A stretch of DNA of 64,000 bases from Nonomuraea sp. PA05 (lineage in GTDB: Bacteria; Actinomycetota; Actinomycetes; Streptosporangiales; Streptosporangiaceae): the NCBI RefSeq assembly GCF_008086045.1, contig NZ_VSEY01000006.1:248001-312000 (forward strand). The letters are read 5' to 3'. The notes under the pieces were generated by a model. The model did no database searches and was not told the DNA's origin. It saw only the letters and a list, made by a program, of their open reading frames with translations. This document shows positions 52,059-60,588 of this stretch, one piece after another (within the stretch, counting starts at the first letter, position 1; every line of letters starts with the position of its first letter). The position numbers and the translations under genes were made by a program.

Positions 52059-53519
52059 TCACAGCAGGCTCCTGGCGTGGCGGGCGGCCTGGGCGTTCGA
52101 GGTGAAGACGGACGCGCCCGCCTCGCGGAAGGCCGCGACCTGCCGGTGCGGGTCCTGCGGGTCGCCCTCGGCGCCGATCAGGGCGACGACGACCGTGGCG
52201 GGCGTGCCGGCGATCGCGGGCGCCAGCGAGGCGGCCGGGTCGGGGTCGGCGCCGTGGCCCAGGACCACGTCCATGAGCACCACGTCCCGCTCGCCGGCGC
52301 GGGCCAGTGCCTCCACCCGCAGCGTCGGGTCGATCATCGGATGCGCCCGGCCCCTGGTGAAGGCGTCGTCGCCGTAGTCCACGAAGTCGCCGTGCCCGGC
52401 CAGCAGCGCCGCCTCCACGCCCAGGGTGCCGCCCGAGTACAGGCCCTTGATCCGCTTGGGCGCCGGACGGGTGCCCGGCGGGGCGAGCCAGGACGGCCAC
52501 TCGGGGACGGGCCTGCCGAGGATGCGCAACGCCTGCTCGGCGGCCCGCGTGAGGTCGCCTGCCGGCACGAGGCCGGACGCCCGCGATGAGCCGTCCTCGG
52601 CGGCCCGCGCGGAGCCGTCCCCAGCCGTCCATGCGGAGGCGCCGGCGGGTGGGCCCAGCAGGACCGTCACCACGGGTTTGCGCAGCGGCCGCCCCAGCAC
52701 GGCCCGAGCCACCTCGGGCGCGGGCGGCTTGGAGACGAACACGATCAGCTCCGTCGCAGGGTCCTCGTCCAGCATGCGCAGCGCGCGGCGCGCCGACAGG
52801 CCGCCCACCTCGGCGGACAGATCCCTGCCGCCCACCCCCAGCACGTGGCTGACGCCGACGCCGGCCCGGTCGAGCAGGCACGTCACCTGCTGCGCGCCGG
52901 TGCCCGACGCGGCGACCACGCCGACGGGGCCGGGGGTCAGGACGTTGGCGAAGCCGAGGCCGGCGCCGCCGATCGCGGCGGTGCCGCAGTCGGGGCCCAT
53001 CACCAGCACGTCCCTGACCTCGGCGAGCTCCTTGAGCCGGCGCTCCTGGGCCAGGGTGACGCCGTCGCTGAAGATCATGACGGGGAGCCCGGCTTCGATG
53101 GCGTCCAGGGCCTCGAAGAAGGCGTACTCGCCGGGGGTGGAGACGAGGACCAGGTCGGCGGGGCCGCGGGTGGCGGCCGAGCGGGTGGTCAGCGGGGGCT
53201 GCTCGTCGGGGGTGGCGCGCGGCCGGTCCACCTCGGTGAGCAGCCGTTCCGCCTGCCCTGCGGCGGTGTCCGTGTCGTGGGCGCGTACGGCGATGAGGAG
53301 GTCGCCGGGGTCGGAGGCGGGGACGTCGAAGCCCATCTCGCGCAGGATCGAGACGTTGAGGTCCGTCGCCATGGCCACCATGGCGGCCTGCACGCCGGGC
53401 AGCTCCGACAGGGCCCTGCTGACCCGCATCAGCGTGACGGAGTCGTGGTAGGCGCCCCGCCGCACCAGAACAACCTGCGGCACGCCGGTCGCCGCATCCC
53501 GATCGGCACCGCCGGTCAT
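52059..53519 (-). CDS. fdrA: FdrA (AllF-like) protein, acyl-CoA synthetase-like fold
   Basis: A 486-residue protein. MGPDCGTAAIGGAGLGFANV followed by GPVGVVAASGTGAQQVTCLL and GVGGRDLSAEVGG match FdrA, a relative of succinyl-CoA synthetase alpha. The C-terminus (GLYSGGTLGVEAALLAGHGD) is the second synthetase-like half. A Ser/Ala/Asp-rich insert (WTAGDGSARAAEDGSSRASG) with internal repeats interrupts the middle. ATG 53519 overlaps the upstream DUF2877 stop by 4 nt. Confidence 0.85.
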   Translation of the reverse strand: MTGGADRDAATGVPQVVLVRRGAYHDSVTLMRVSRALSELPGVQAAMVAMATDLNVSILREMGFDVPASDPGDLLIAVRAHDTDTAAGQAERLLTEVDRPRATPDEQPPLTTRSAATRGPADLVLVSTPGEYAFFEALDAIEAGLPVMIFSDGVTLAQERRLKELAEVRDVLVMGPDCGTAAIGGAGLGFANVLTPGPVGVVAASGTGAQQVTCLLDRAGVGVSHVLGVGGRDLSAEVGGLSARRALRMLDEDPATELIVFVSKPPAPEVARAVLGRPLRKPVVTVLLGPPAGASAWTAGDGSARAAEDGSSRASGLVPAGDLTRAAEQALRILGRPVPEWPSWLAPPGTRPAPKRIKGLYSGGTLGVEAALLAGHGDFVDYGDDAFTRGRAHPMIDPTLRVEALARAGERDVVLMDVVLGHGADPDPAASLAPAIAGTPATVVVALIGAEGDPQDPHRQVAAFREAGASVFTSNAQAARHARSLL

Positions 53520-54364
53520 CGCGCCCCGCTCAGCGAGCGCACCGCGGTCACGCCGATGGCGATGCCCTGCGCCAGGTCGGCGCCCGAGGTGTGGCCGAGC
53601 CGGTGCAACCGGCGCAGGGCCGGTTCGAGCGGCTGGCGGCCCGCCACGCCGCGCAGCACCCCGGTCACCTCGGGGCTGGCCTCACCCCTGGCCGCGCAGT
53701 GCAGCAGGGTCGCGGAGATGGGCGTCGTACGCGTCCGCGCGTCGAACGTCACGGCCGCCGCCAGCCAGTCGGCCAGCCACACCGCCCGCTCGCAAGAAGC
53801 GGCGGTGCCCAGCCGCCGCAGCGTCACCAGCAGCCCCGCCAGCACGTCGTCACCGCTCGGCGTCAGCCCGGGCCCGAGGCCCACGAGTCGCTCGGCCGCC
53901 GTCACGGCCCCCAGCAGCCAGCCCTTGGCGCAGCCGGAGGCGAGCATGTCCACCGCGCCGTTGCCCGCGAGCCCCGCGCCGGGCGGGTCGTGGGGCAGGG
54001 AGTGGTCCAGTAGGGCAGGGTCGAGCCGGCCGAGTGGCGGGGCGGGATCCCACCAGCGGCGCACGCCGAGGCTCAGGGGGCCCAGCTCGATCGCCCGGTC
54101 GCCGACCGTGGCGTCGTCACCGACGGTGAGGTGCGGCAGCGGGCCGGTCAGGAGCACGGAGTTGGGCAGGCGGGTGGCCTCGCCGGTGATGACGGCGATC
54201 ACCGAAGGCTCCAGGTCGGTCCTGACCTCGAGGTACACGCCCGCGGGGAAGGCCGCGAGCACCCGCGCGGGACGGCGCTGGGATTCCAGGACGGGGCGGA
54301 CGGCGGTGCTGGCCGCGCCCGTGACGTGGACGCGGGTGCGCCGCGTGGATGTACTGACGGTCAC
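53516..54364 (-). CDS. DUF2877 protein (AllH-like), oxamate carbamoyltransferase subunit candidate
   Basis: A 282-residue protein with the DUF2877 signature VGLGPGLTPSGDDVLAGLLV and later TRTTPISATLLHCAARGEAS. GTG 54364 (GGGAGG about 5 nt upstream) gives MTVSTSTRRTRVHVTGAAS. First gene of the minus-strand operon, divergent from the PucR gene, so probably under its control. Confidence 0.8.
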   Translation of the reverse strand: MTVSTSTRRTRVHVTGAASTAVRPVLESQRRPARVLAAFPAGVYLEVRTDLEPSVIAVITGEATRLPNSVLLTGPLPHLTVGDDATVGDRAIELGPLSLGVRRWWDPAPPLGRLDPALLDHSLPHDPPGAGLAGNGAVDMLASGCAKGWLLGAVTAAERLVGLGPGLTPSGDDVLAGLLVTLRRLGTAASCERAVWLADWLAAAVTFDARTRTTPISATLLHCAARGEASPEVTGVLRGVAGRQPLEPALRRLHRLGHTSGADLAQGIAIGVTAVRSLSGAR

Positions 54365-54431
54365 CGGACCTCCCAACCGACCTTGGACCTGACCGTAGAA
54401 CGGCCGCCGAACCCTCCGTACGGGTAAATTT

Positions 54432-54456
54432 GCCAACAGTCAGCGGGTTGGTTGGC
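54432..54456. promoter_or_regulatory. Inverted repeat in the AllH/PucR divergent promoter
   Basis: gccaac (54432-54437) and gttggc (54451-54456) flank a 13-bp spacer and overlap the expected promoters. Candidate PucR site; weak. Confidence 0.3.
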
Positions 54457-54494
54457 TCTTCCTGACAGACGGCTTCTGGGTTCACAATTTCCCC

Positions 54495-56105
54495 ATGGAG
54501 CCCCCCGTCCGTCTCGCCAGCACCGGCACGATCATTCACGGCGTGTCCGTCGGAGAGGTGCTCGGCGTGTCCACGCTCGCGGAGGCCAGGCTGATCGCCG
54601 GGGAGAGCGGGCTCGGCCGCATCGTGCAGCGGCTCAACGTCATGGAAGTGCCCGACATCCTGGCCTGGGTCAAGCCGCACGAGCTGCTGCTCACCACCGG
54701 CTATCCGCTGCGCAACACGCCGCAGTCGCTCGGCCGGCTGGTGGCCGACCTCGACGAGCGCGGGCTGGCGGCGCTGGCGATCAAGCTGGGCCGCTACGTG
54801 GACGAGCTGCCGGGCGAGATGGTGGAGCAGGCGGACCGGCTCGGCTTCCCGCTCATCCTGCTGCCGAACGACGTCGGCTTCGACGACATCCTCAACCAGG
54901 TGCTGACCGACATACTCAACCGGCAGGCCGCCGTGCTGGCCCGCGCCGAGGAGGCGCACCGGGCGCTGGTGCAGGTGGTGCTGGCGGGCGGCGGCCTGGA
55001 CGAGGTCACCGCCGAGGTGGCGCAGCTCCTCGACGTGGCGGTGGCGGCCGTGGACGGCACGGGCCGCGTCCTGGCGACGGCCGGGCCCGGCGACCACGTG
55101 GCGGTCCTGCGGGAGTCGATCGGCCGCGAGGGCCCGCCGACCTCGCAGGCCCGCACACCGGCGGCGCGCGCCCGCTCGTTCGCCTCGGTGCCCGTGCTCG
55201 CCGGCGGCCACCACCACGGCAGGATCGTCGCCTACAGCCCGGCCGCCGCGATCAGGGACAGCGACGTGGGCATCCTGGAGCGCGCCGCCACCGTCGCCGC
55301 CCTCGTGGTCACCCGGCAGGAGGCGGTCAACGCCGTGGAGAGCAAGTACCGCGCCGACTTCCTGCGCGACGTGCTCACCGGCCGGGCGGGCACGGCCGAG
55401 CGGGTGACGGCCCGCGCGCGGGCGTTCGGCTGGGACCTGTCGCGGCCGGTGACCGTGCTGGTGGCCGAGCTCGACCCGGACGGCGACGAGCGCAGCGCCC
55501 AGGACCGCCTCGTCTCCTGCTGGACGGCGGCGATCAGGCGGCACGACCCGCAGGGCGCGGTGGCCGGATTCTCGCACGAGGTGGTGGCCGTGGTGGACGC
55601 CGCCATCGACGCCGCCCGCGTGGCCAAGGACGCCGCCGCGGCCTTCGCCGACGTGCCGCCCGCCACGTTCTCCACCGGCACCTCCCGGCCCAGCCCCGGC
55701 GCGGAGACGCTGCCCGAGGCGTACTCGCAGGCGCTGAAGGCGGCCAGGGTGGGGCGGCAGCTCCACGGGCCTGGCGCGGTGGCGCACTTCGACCAGCTCG
55801 GCGTCTACCGGCTGCTGTCGCTGGTCAACGACACGGAGGAGCTGCACGCGTTCGTCAGGGAGACGCTCGGCCCGCTGGCCGCCGACGACGACGCCGAGAA
55901 CGCCGACCTGCGGCGCACGCTGCAGTCACTGCTGGAGACCAACCTGAACGTGGCGGAGACGGCCAGGCGGCTGCACTTCCACTACAACACGCTGCGCTAC
56001 CGGATCGGCAAGCTGGAGCGGCTGCTCGGCAACTTCACCGACGACCCGCACCTGCGGCTGAACCTGACGCTGGCCCTGCACGTGCTGCGGATGCGGGGCA
56101 TCTAG
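54495..56105 (+). CDS. PucR-family transcriptional regulator
   Basis: A 536-residue regulator. The N-terminal PucR ligand domain (about 18-135: VSVGEVLGVSTLAEARLIAG, AWVKPHELLLTTGYPLRN) is followed by a GGDEF-like central region (VTVLVAELDPDGDERS) and a C-terminal HTH_30 (LETNLNVAETARRLHFHYNT, LRYRIGKLERLLG). PucR proteins activate purine catabolism genes. Its divergent neighbours and downstream permease/XDH genes fit that role. Confidence 0.9.
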   Translation: MEPPVRLASTGTIIHGVSVGEVLGVSTLAEARLIAGESGLGRIVQRLNVMEVPDILAWVKPHELLLTTGYPLRNTPQSLGRLVADLDERGLAALAIKLGRYVDELPGEMVEQADRLGFPLILLPNDVGFDDILNQVLTDILNRQAAVLARAEEAHRALVQVVLAGGGLDEVTAEVAQLLDVAVAAVDGTGRVLATAGPGDHVAVLRESIGREGPPTSQARTPAARARSFASVPVLAGGHHHGRIVAYSPAAAIRDSDVGILERAATVAALVVTRQEAVNAVESKYRADFLRDVLTGRAGTAERVTARARAFGWDLSRPVTVLVAELDPDGDERSAQDRLVSCWTAAIRRHDPQGAVAGFSHEVVAVVDAAIDAARVAKDAAAAFADVPPATFSTGTSRPSPGAETLPEAYSQALKAARVGRQLHGPGAVAHFDQLGVYRLLSLVNDTEELHAFVRETLGPLAADDDAENADLRRTLQSLLETNLNVAETARRLHFHYNTLRYRIGKLERLLGNFTDDPHLRLNLTLALHVLRMRGI

Positions 56106-56116
56106 GCTGCTGGCTT

Positions 56117-56329
56117 GTGGAATCTCTGGAATTCGAGCTGCGCGACGACTACATCCCGCTGTGCGACCTGCTGAAGTACTGCGGCATCACCGAGACAGGG
56201 GGGATGGCCAAGCAGCTCATCGACGAGGGCATGGTCCAGGTGGACGGCGAGGTGGAGCTGCGTAAGCGGGCCAAGATCAGGGCGGGGCAGGTGGTCAGCG
56301 GCGACGGGTTCGAGATCCACGTCGCCTAG
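56117..56329 (+). CDS. S4-domain RNA-binding protein (YbcJ-like)
   Basis: A 70-residue protein starting at GTG 56117. The S4 fold motif is IPLCDLLKYCGITETGGMAK, QLIDEGMVQVDGEVELRKRA, then KIRAGQVV. YbcJ family members bind RNA, with no defined target. It lies 11 bp after the PucR gene, probably in the same transcript. Confidence 0.87.
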   Translation: MESLEFELRDDYIPLCDLLKYCGITETGGMAKQLIDEGMVQVDGEVELRKRAKIRAGQVVSGDGFEIHVA

Positions 56330-56424
56330 CCGGTGCACGCGCACCTCTGGGCACCCTCTATTGTGCTCTCCAGCATCAGACAGGAGACATACCCGCAGTT
56401 CAGGCGGGAGATCGAGGTGTGTTC

Positions 56425-57732
56425 GTGGCGCTGGGGTGGAAGGTGCACGGCGATGGTAAGCGCCTGACGCCGGGTGAGGTGGTCAAGCCGGACGAGCGGC
56501 TGAGCTGGCCCAGGATGGTGGGCATCGGGGCGCAGCACGTCATCGCGATGTTCGGCGCGACGTTCGTCTTCCCGCTGGTCATGGGGCTGGACGCGAACCT
56601 CGCCGTGATGATGTCCGGGGTCGCGACGATCCTGTTCCTGCTGATCGTGAAGGGCAAGATCCCCAGCTACGTCGGGTCGAGCGCGTCGTTCGTGGGCGCC
56701 GTGGTGGCGATCAGGGCGGCCGGCGGCGGCGACGCGACCGTCACCGGGGCGCTGCTCGCCGTCGGCGTCGTGCTGGCGGTGTGCGGGTTCGCCATCCACA
56801 AGCTGGGCGTCGGGGTGATCCACCGGGTCTTCCCGCCGATCGTGACCGGCGGGGTGGTGATGCTCATCGGGTTCGGGATGGCGTACGTGGCGGCGGACGT
56901 CTACTGGCCGAAGGACCCGTGGGCGGCGCTGCTGACGATGGCGGCCACGTTCGTGTTCATCGGGGTGTTCAGGGGCTTCCTCGGCCGGATCGGGGTGCTG
57001 CTCGGGCTCGTGTTCGGGTTCCTGCTGTCCTGGGTGTGGGACCTGGTGGGCGGGCCGATCACGGCGCCCGACGACAGCGGGAAGGTGACCGAGCACTTCC
57101 GGGTCAACCTGGACGCGGTCGCGCAGGCCGACTGGATCGGGCTGCCGTCGCTGCACGGCCCCGTGTTCGAGGCGTCGGCCATCGTGCTGGTGCTGCCCGT
57201 GGTGATCGCGCTGATCGCGGAGAACGTCGGGCACGTCAAGGCCGTGGGCGAGATGACGGGCGCCGACGTGGACGGCTACATGGGCCGGGCGGTCATGGCC
57301 GACGGCATCGGCACCGTGGTGGCCACGTCCGTGGGCGGCTCCGCGACGACCACGTACGCCGAGAACATCGGCGTCATGGCGGCCACCAAGGTCTACTCGA
57401 CCGCCGCCTACTACATCGCGGCGGTCATCGCGATCCTCTTCGGGCTCTGCCCGAAGTTCGGCGCGCTCATCGCGGCCACCCCCGGCGGCGTCCTGGGCGG
57501 GGTGACGACCATCCTGTACGGCATGATCGGCCTGCTCGGCGCCAAGATCTGGATCGAGAACAAGGTGAACCTGTCGGAGCCGGGCAACCTGGTGCCGACC
57601 GGCGCCGGGATCATCTGCGCCATCGGCCCCGTCGCGTTCCCGATCACCGACACGTTCGCGCTGAGCGGCATCGCGCTCGGCACGATCGTGCTGCTCGCCG
57701 GCTACCACCTGCTGCGCGCCGTGCGCCGGTAG
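56425..57732 (+). CDS. NCS2 uracil/xanthine permease, copy 1
   Basis: A 435-residue, 14-helix transporter of the NCS2 (UraA/UapA) family. MVGIGAQHVIAMFGATFVFP (TM1) holds the QH motif, and LIAENVGHVKAVGEMTGADV the substrate-binding E/N signature. Its start at GTG 56425 gives MALGWKVHGDGK, which aligns with the MAWGWTKHGDGK start of copy 2. Placed between PucR and a molybdenum hydroxylase, it probably imports purines or uracil. Confidence 0.9.
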   Translation: MALGWKVHGDGKRLTPGEVVKPDERLSWPRMVGIGAQHVIAMFGATFVFPLVMGLDANLAVMMSGVATILFLLIVKGKIPSYVGSSASFVGAVVAIRAAGGGDATVTGALLAVGVVLAVCGFAIHKLGVGVIHRVFPPIVTGGVVMLIGFGMAYVAADVYWPKDPWAALLTMAATFVFIGVFRGFLGRIGVLLGLVFGFLLSWVWDLVGGPITAPDDSGKVTEHFRVNLDAVAQADWIGLPSLHGPVFEASAIVLVLPVVIALIAENVGHVKAVGEMTGADVDGYMGRAVMADGIGTVVATSVGGSATTTYAENIGVMAATKVYSTAAYYIAAVIAILFGLCPKFGALIAATPGGVLGGVTTILYGMIGLLGAKIWIENKVNLSEPGNLVPTGAGIICAIGPVAFPITDTFALSGIALGTIVLLAGYHLLRAVRR

Positions 57733-57882
57733 CCCGCTCACATCCGCCGCCCCGCCGTGTGCGCGAGGTTCTCTCTGGTCGGCCGGTCAGATTTGGCAGA
57801 TCATGCCCGTGTAGGAGCGTGCCAGCAGGCCTAATGTGCCCGCAAACGGCACGTCCAGGCGCCCGGCACAAAAGGGGCTCGC

Positions 57883-59295
57883 ATGGCTTGGGGTTGGACA
57901 AAGCACGGTGACGGCAAGCACCTGGCCCCCGACGAGGTGGTCAGGCCCGACGAGAGGCTGAGCTGGCCCCGGATGGTGGGGTTCGGGGCGCAGCACGTGA
58001 TCGCGATGTTCGGCGCGACGTTCGTCTTCCCGCTGGTCATGGGGCTGGACCCGAACGTGGCCGTGATGATGTCGGGCGTCGCGACGATCCTGTTCCTGCT
58101 CATCGTGAAGGGAAAGGTGCCCAGCTATCTGGGCACCAGCGCGTCCTTCGTCGGCGGCGTGTTCGCCATCAGGGCGGCGGCGGGCGGCGACACCGCCGGC
58201 GCGGACGCGACAGTGACCGGCGCCATCCTGGTCGCCGGGTTCGTGCTGGCGCTGGCCGGGCTGGCGATCCACTTCCTCGGCGTGCAGGTCATCCACCGGG
58301 TGTTCCCGCCCGTGGTGACCGGCGCGGTGGTGATGCTGATCGGGTTCGGGCTGGCGTTCGTGGTGGCGGACGTCTACTGGCCGCAGGACCACTGGGTGGC
58401 GCTCGTCACGATGCTGATCACGTTCGTGGTGATCGTGGCGTTCAGGGGGTTCGTCGGGCGGATCGGGGTGCTGGTCGGGCTGGTGGCCGGGTTCGCGCTG
58501 TCGTGGCTGCTGGACCAGTTCGCCGGGCCCGTCACGTCCGTGCTGCCGGGCGCCAACCTGCGGGACGCGGCGGGCAACCCCTGCCCGGCCGAGGGCACGT
58601 ACTGCGTGGCCACGGCCTTCCCGCACGACCGGGTGAGCTTCCAGCCGGTGGCGGACGCGCCGTGGTTCGGGCTGCCGAGCTTCCACGCGCCCGACTTCAG
58701 GACGTCCGCGGTGCTGCTGGTGCTGCCCGCCGTGATCGCGCTGATCGCGGAGAACATCGGGCACGTCAAGGCCGTCGGGGAGATGACCGGGACGGACGTG
58801 GACCCGTACGTGGGGCGCGCCGTCGTGGCGGACGGCGTCGCCACCATGGCCACCAGCGCGGTCGGCGGCTCGCCCACCACGACCTACGCCGAGAACATCG
58901 GCGTCATGGCGGCCACCAAGGTCTACTCGACCGCCGCCTACTACATCGCCGGCGTCATCGCGATCCTGTTCGGGCTCTGCCCGAAGTTCGGCGCGCTCGT
59001 CGCGGCCACGCCCGGCGGCGTGCTCGGCGGCGTGACCGTCATCCTGTACGGCATGATCGGCCTCCTCGGCGCCAAGATCTGGATCGAGAACCGGGTGAAC
59101 TTCGCCGATCCGGTGAACATGGTTCCGATCGGGGCGGGCATGATCCTGGCCATCGGACCTGTGAAGCACGCCATCGGCGGCGATTTCACCCTGGAGGGGA
59201 TCGCGCTCGGCACGATCGTGGTGCTGGGCGGATACCACCTGCTGCGCGCCATCGCCCGGCGCGAGCCCGAGCCCGTCAGGAGCGAGGCCGGGTGA
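57883..59295 (+). CDS. NCS2 uracil/xanthine permease, copy 2
   Basis: A 470-residue NCS2 transporter, closely similar to copy 1 along most of its length (RMVGFGAQHVIAMFGATFVF, LIAENIGHVKAVGEMTGTDV). It has about 30 extra residues in one loop (LPGANLRDAAGNPCPAEGTY) with a Cys pair, probably extracytoplasmic, and ends with a charged tail. ATG 57883 has AAGGGG upstream. Its TGA overlaps the GTG start of the XDH FAD subunit (GTGA), which ties it to the hydroxylase operon. Confidence 0.9.
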   Translation: MAWGWTKHGDGKHLAPDEVVRPDERLSWPRMVGFGAQHVIAMFGATFVFPLVMGLDPNVAVMMSGVATILFLLIVKGKVPSYLGTSASFVGGVFAIRAAAGGDTAGADATVTGAILVAGFVLALAGLAIHFLGVQVIHRVFPPVVTGAVVMLIGFGLAFVVADVYWPQDHWVALVTMLITFVVIVAFRGFVGRIGVLVGLVAGFALSWLLDQFAGPVTSVLPGANLRDAAGNPCPAEGTYCVATAFPHDRVSFQPVADAPWFGLPSFHAPDFRTSAVLLVLPAVIALIAENIGHVKAVGEMTGTDVDPYVGRAVVADGVATMATSAVGGSPTTTYAENIGVMAATKVYSTAAYYIAGVIAILFGLCPKFGALVAATPGGVLGGVTVILYGMIGLLGAKIWIENRVNFADPVNMVPIGAGMILAIGPVKHAIGGDFTLEGIALGTIVVLGGYHLLRAIARREPEPVRSEAG

Positions 59296-60119
59296 AGCCG
59301 CCGCCGTTCACCTACCACGCGCCCCGCGACCTGCCCGCGGCGCTGCGCACGCTGGCCGAGGCCGGCGGGAAGGTGCTGGCCGGCGGGCAGAGCCTCATCC
59401 CGATGCTCAACATGCGGCTGGCCGCGCCCGAGCACGTCGTGGACATCAACCGGGTGGCGGGGCTGGACGGCGTCGAGGCGACCCCGGCCGGCGTGACGGT
59501 GCGCGCGCTGGCCAGGCACGCGGACGTGGAACGGGCCGGGGTGCACCCGCTGCTCACCCGGGCGCTCAAGCTGGTCGCCCACCCGGTGATCCGCAACCGG
59601 GGGACCGTGGTGGGCAGCCTCGTGCACGCCGATCCCGCCGCCGAGTTGCCCGCCGTGCTGGCGGTGCTGGGCGGGAGCGTGCGGGTGGCCCGCTGGGACG
59701 GCCGGGTCACGGTGCGGGAGGTGCCGGCCGACGAGTTCTTCGTCGGGCCCATGGAGTCGGCGGTCGGGCCCGGCGAGCTGGCCGTGTCGGCATTTTTCCC
59801 GGCATTGGGGGAAGGGGCGGGGGTCGCGTTCGAGGAGATAGCGCGCAGGCACGGCGACTACGCGCTGGCCGGGGTGTGCGCCGTGGTCACCCCTGACAGC
59901 GCCAGGGTCGCCTGCATCGGGGTCGGCGCGCGGCCCGTCGTACTCGACCTGGATCGGAACGGCGACTGGGGCGCGGCGGCGGCTCTCGTGCGCGAGGCGA
60001 CCGAGCCGGAGAGCGACATCCACGCCACCGCCGCCTACCGCAGGCACCTGGTGGGCGTGCTGGCCGAGCGGGCGCTGCGCGACGCGGCGCGGGAAGGGGC
60101 GGCGGCCCGTGGAGCATGA
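59292..60119 (+). CDS. Molybdenum hydroxylase FAD subunit (xanthine dehydrogenase type)
   Basis: A 275-residue FAD-binding subunit (CoxM/XdhB family). AGGQSLIPMLNMRLAAPEHV is the first FAD motif and VIRNRGTVVGSLVHADPAAE the second. GTG 59292 overlaps the permease stop. First of three coupled subunit genes. Confidence 0.9.
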   Translation: MKPPPFTYHAPRDLPAALRTLAEAGGKVLAGGQSLIPMLNMRLAAPEHVVDINRVAGLDGVEATPAGVTVRALARHADVERAGVHPLLTRALKLVAHPVIRNRGTVVGSLVHADPAAELPAVLAVLGGSVRVARWDGRVTVREVPADEFFVGPMESAVGPGELAVSAFFPALGEGAGVAFEEIARRHGDYALAGVCAVVTPDSARVACIGVGARPVVLDLDRNGDWGAAAALVREATEPESDIHATAAYRRHLVGVLAERALRDAAREGAAARGA

Positions 60120-60588
60120 GATCACCCTCGTCGTGAACGGCACGGCCAGGCGGGCTCGCGTACCCGGGCGGCGGCTGCTGTCCGACTGCCTGCGCCACGA
60201 CCTGGGCCTGACCGGCACGCACGTGGGCTGCGAGCACGGCGTCTGCGGCTGCTGCACGGTGCTGCTCGACGGCCGGCCCGTACGGTCGTGCCTGACGTTC
60301 GCCGTCACCGTGGACGGCGCCGAGATCACCACCGTGGAGGGGCTGGCGGAACGCGACGGCAGGCTGTCGGCCGTGCAGCGCGCGTTCGCCGAGTGCCACG
60401 GCCTGCAGTGCGGGTTCTGCACGCCCGGCTTCCTGTGCACGGTGACGGCGCTGCTGGAGGAGAACCCGGCGCCCACCGACGAGGAGGTGGTCGAGGGCAT
60501 CTCCGGCAACCTGTGCCGCTGCACCGGCTACCAGAACATCGTCAAGGCCGTCCACCGGGCCGCTGAGCTGCTGGCGGAGGAAGCATGA
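60109..60588 (+). CDS. Molybdenum hydroxylase [2Fe-2S] subunit
   Basis: A 159-residue protein with two clusters: plant-type CEHGVCGCCTVLLDG (C-x4-C-x2-C) plus Cys in VRSCLTF, and the second in QCGFCTPGF and GNLCRCTGYQNIVKAV. GTG 60109 overlaps the FAD-subunit end by 11 nt and the stop overlaps the large subunit by 4 nt. Confidence 0.93.
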   Translation: MEHEITLVVNGTARRARVPGRRLLSDCLRHDLGLTGTHVGCEHGVCGCCTVLLDGRPVRSCLTFAVTVDGAEITTVEGLAERDGRLSAVQRAFAECHGLQCGFCTPGFLCTVTALLEENPAPTDEEVVEGISGNLCRCTGYQNIVKAVHRAAELLAEEA

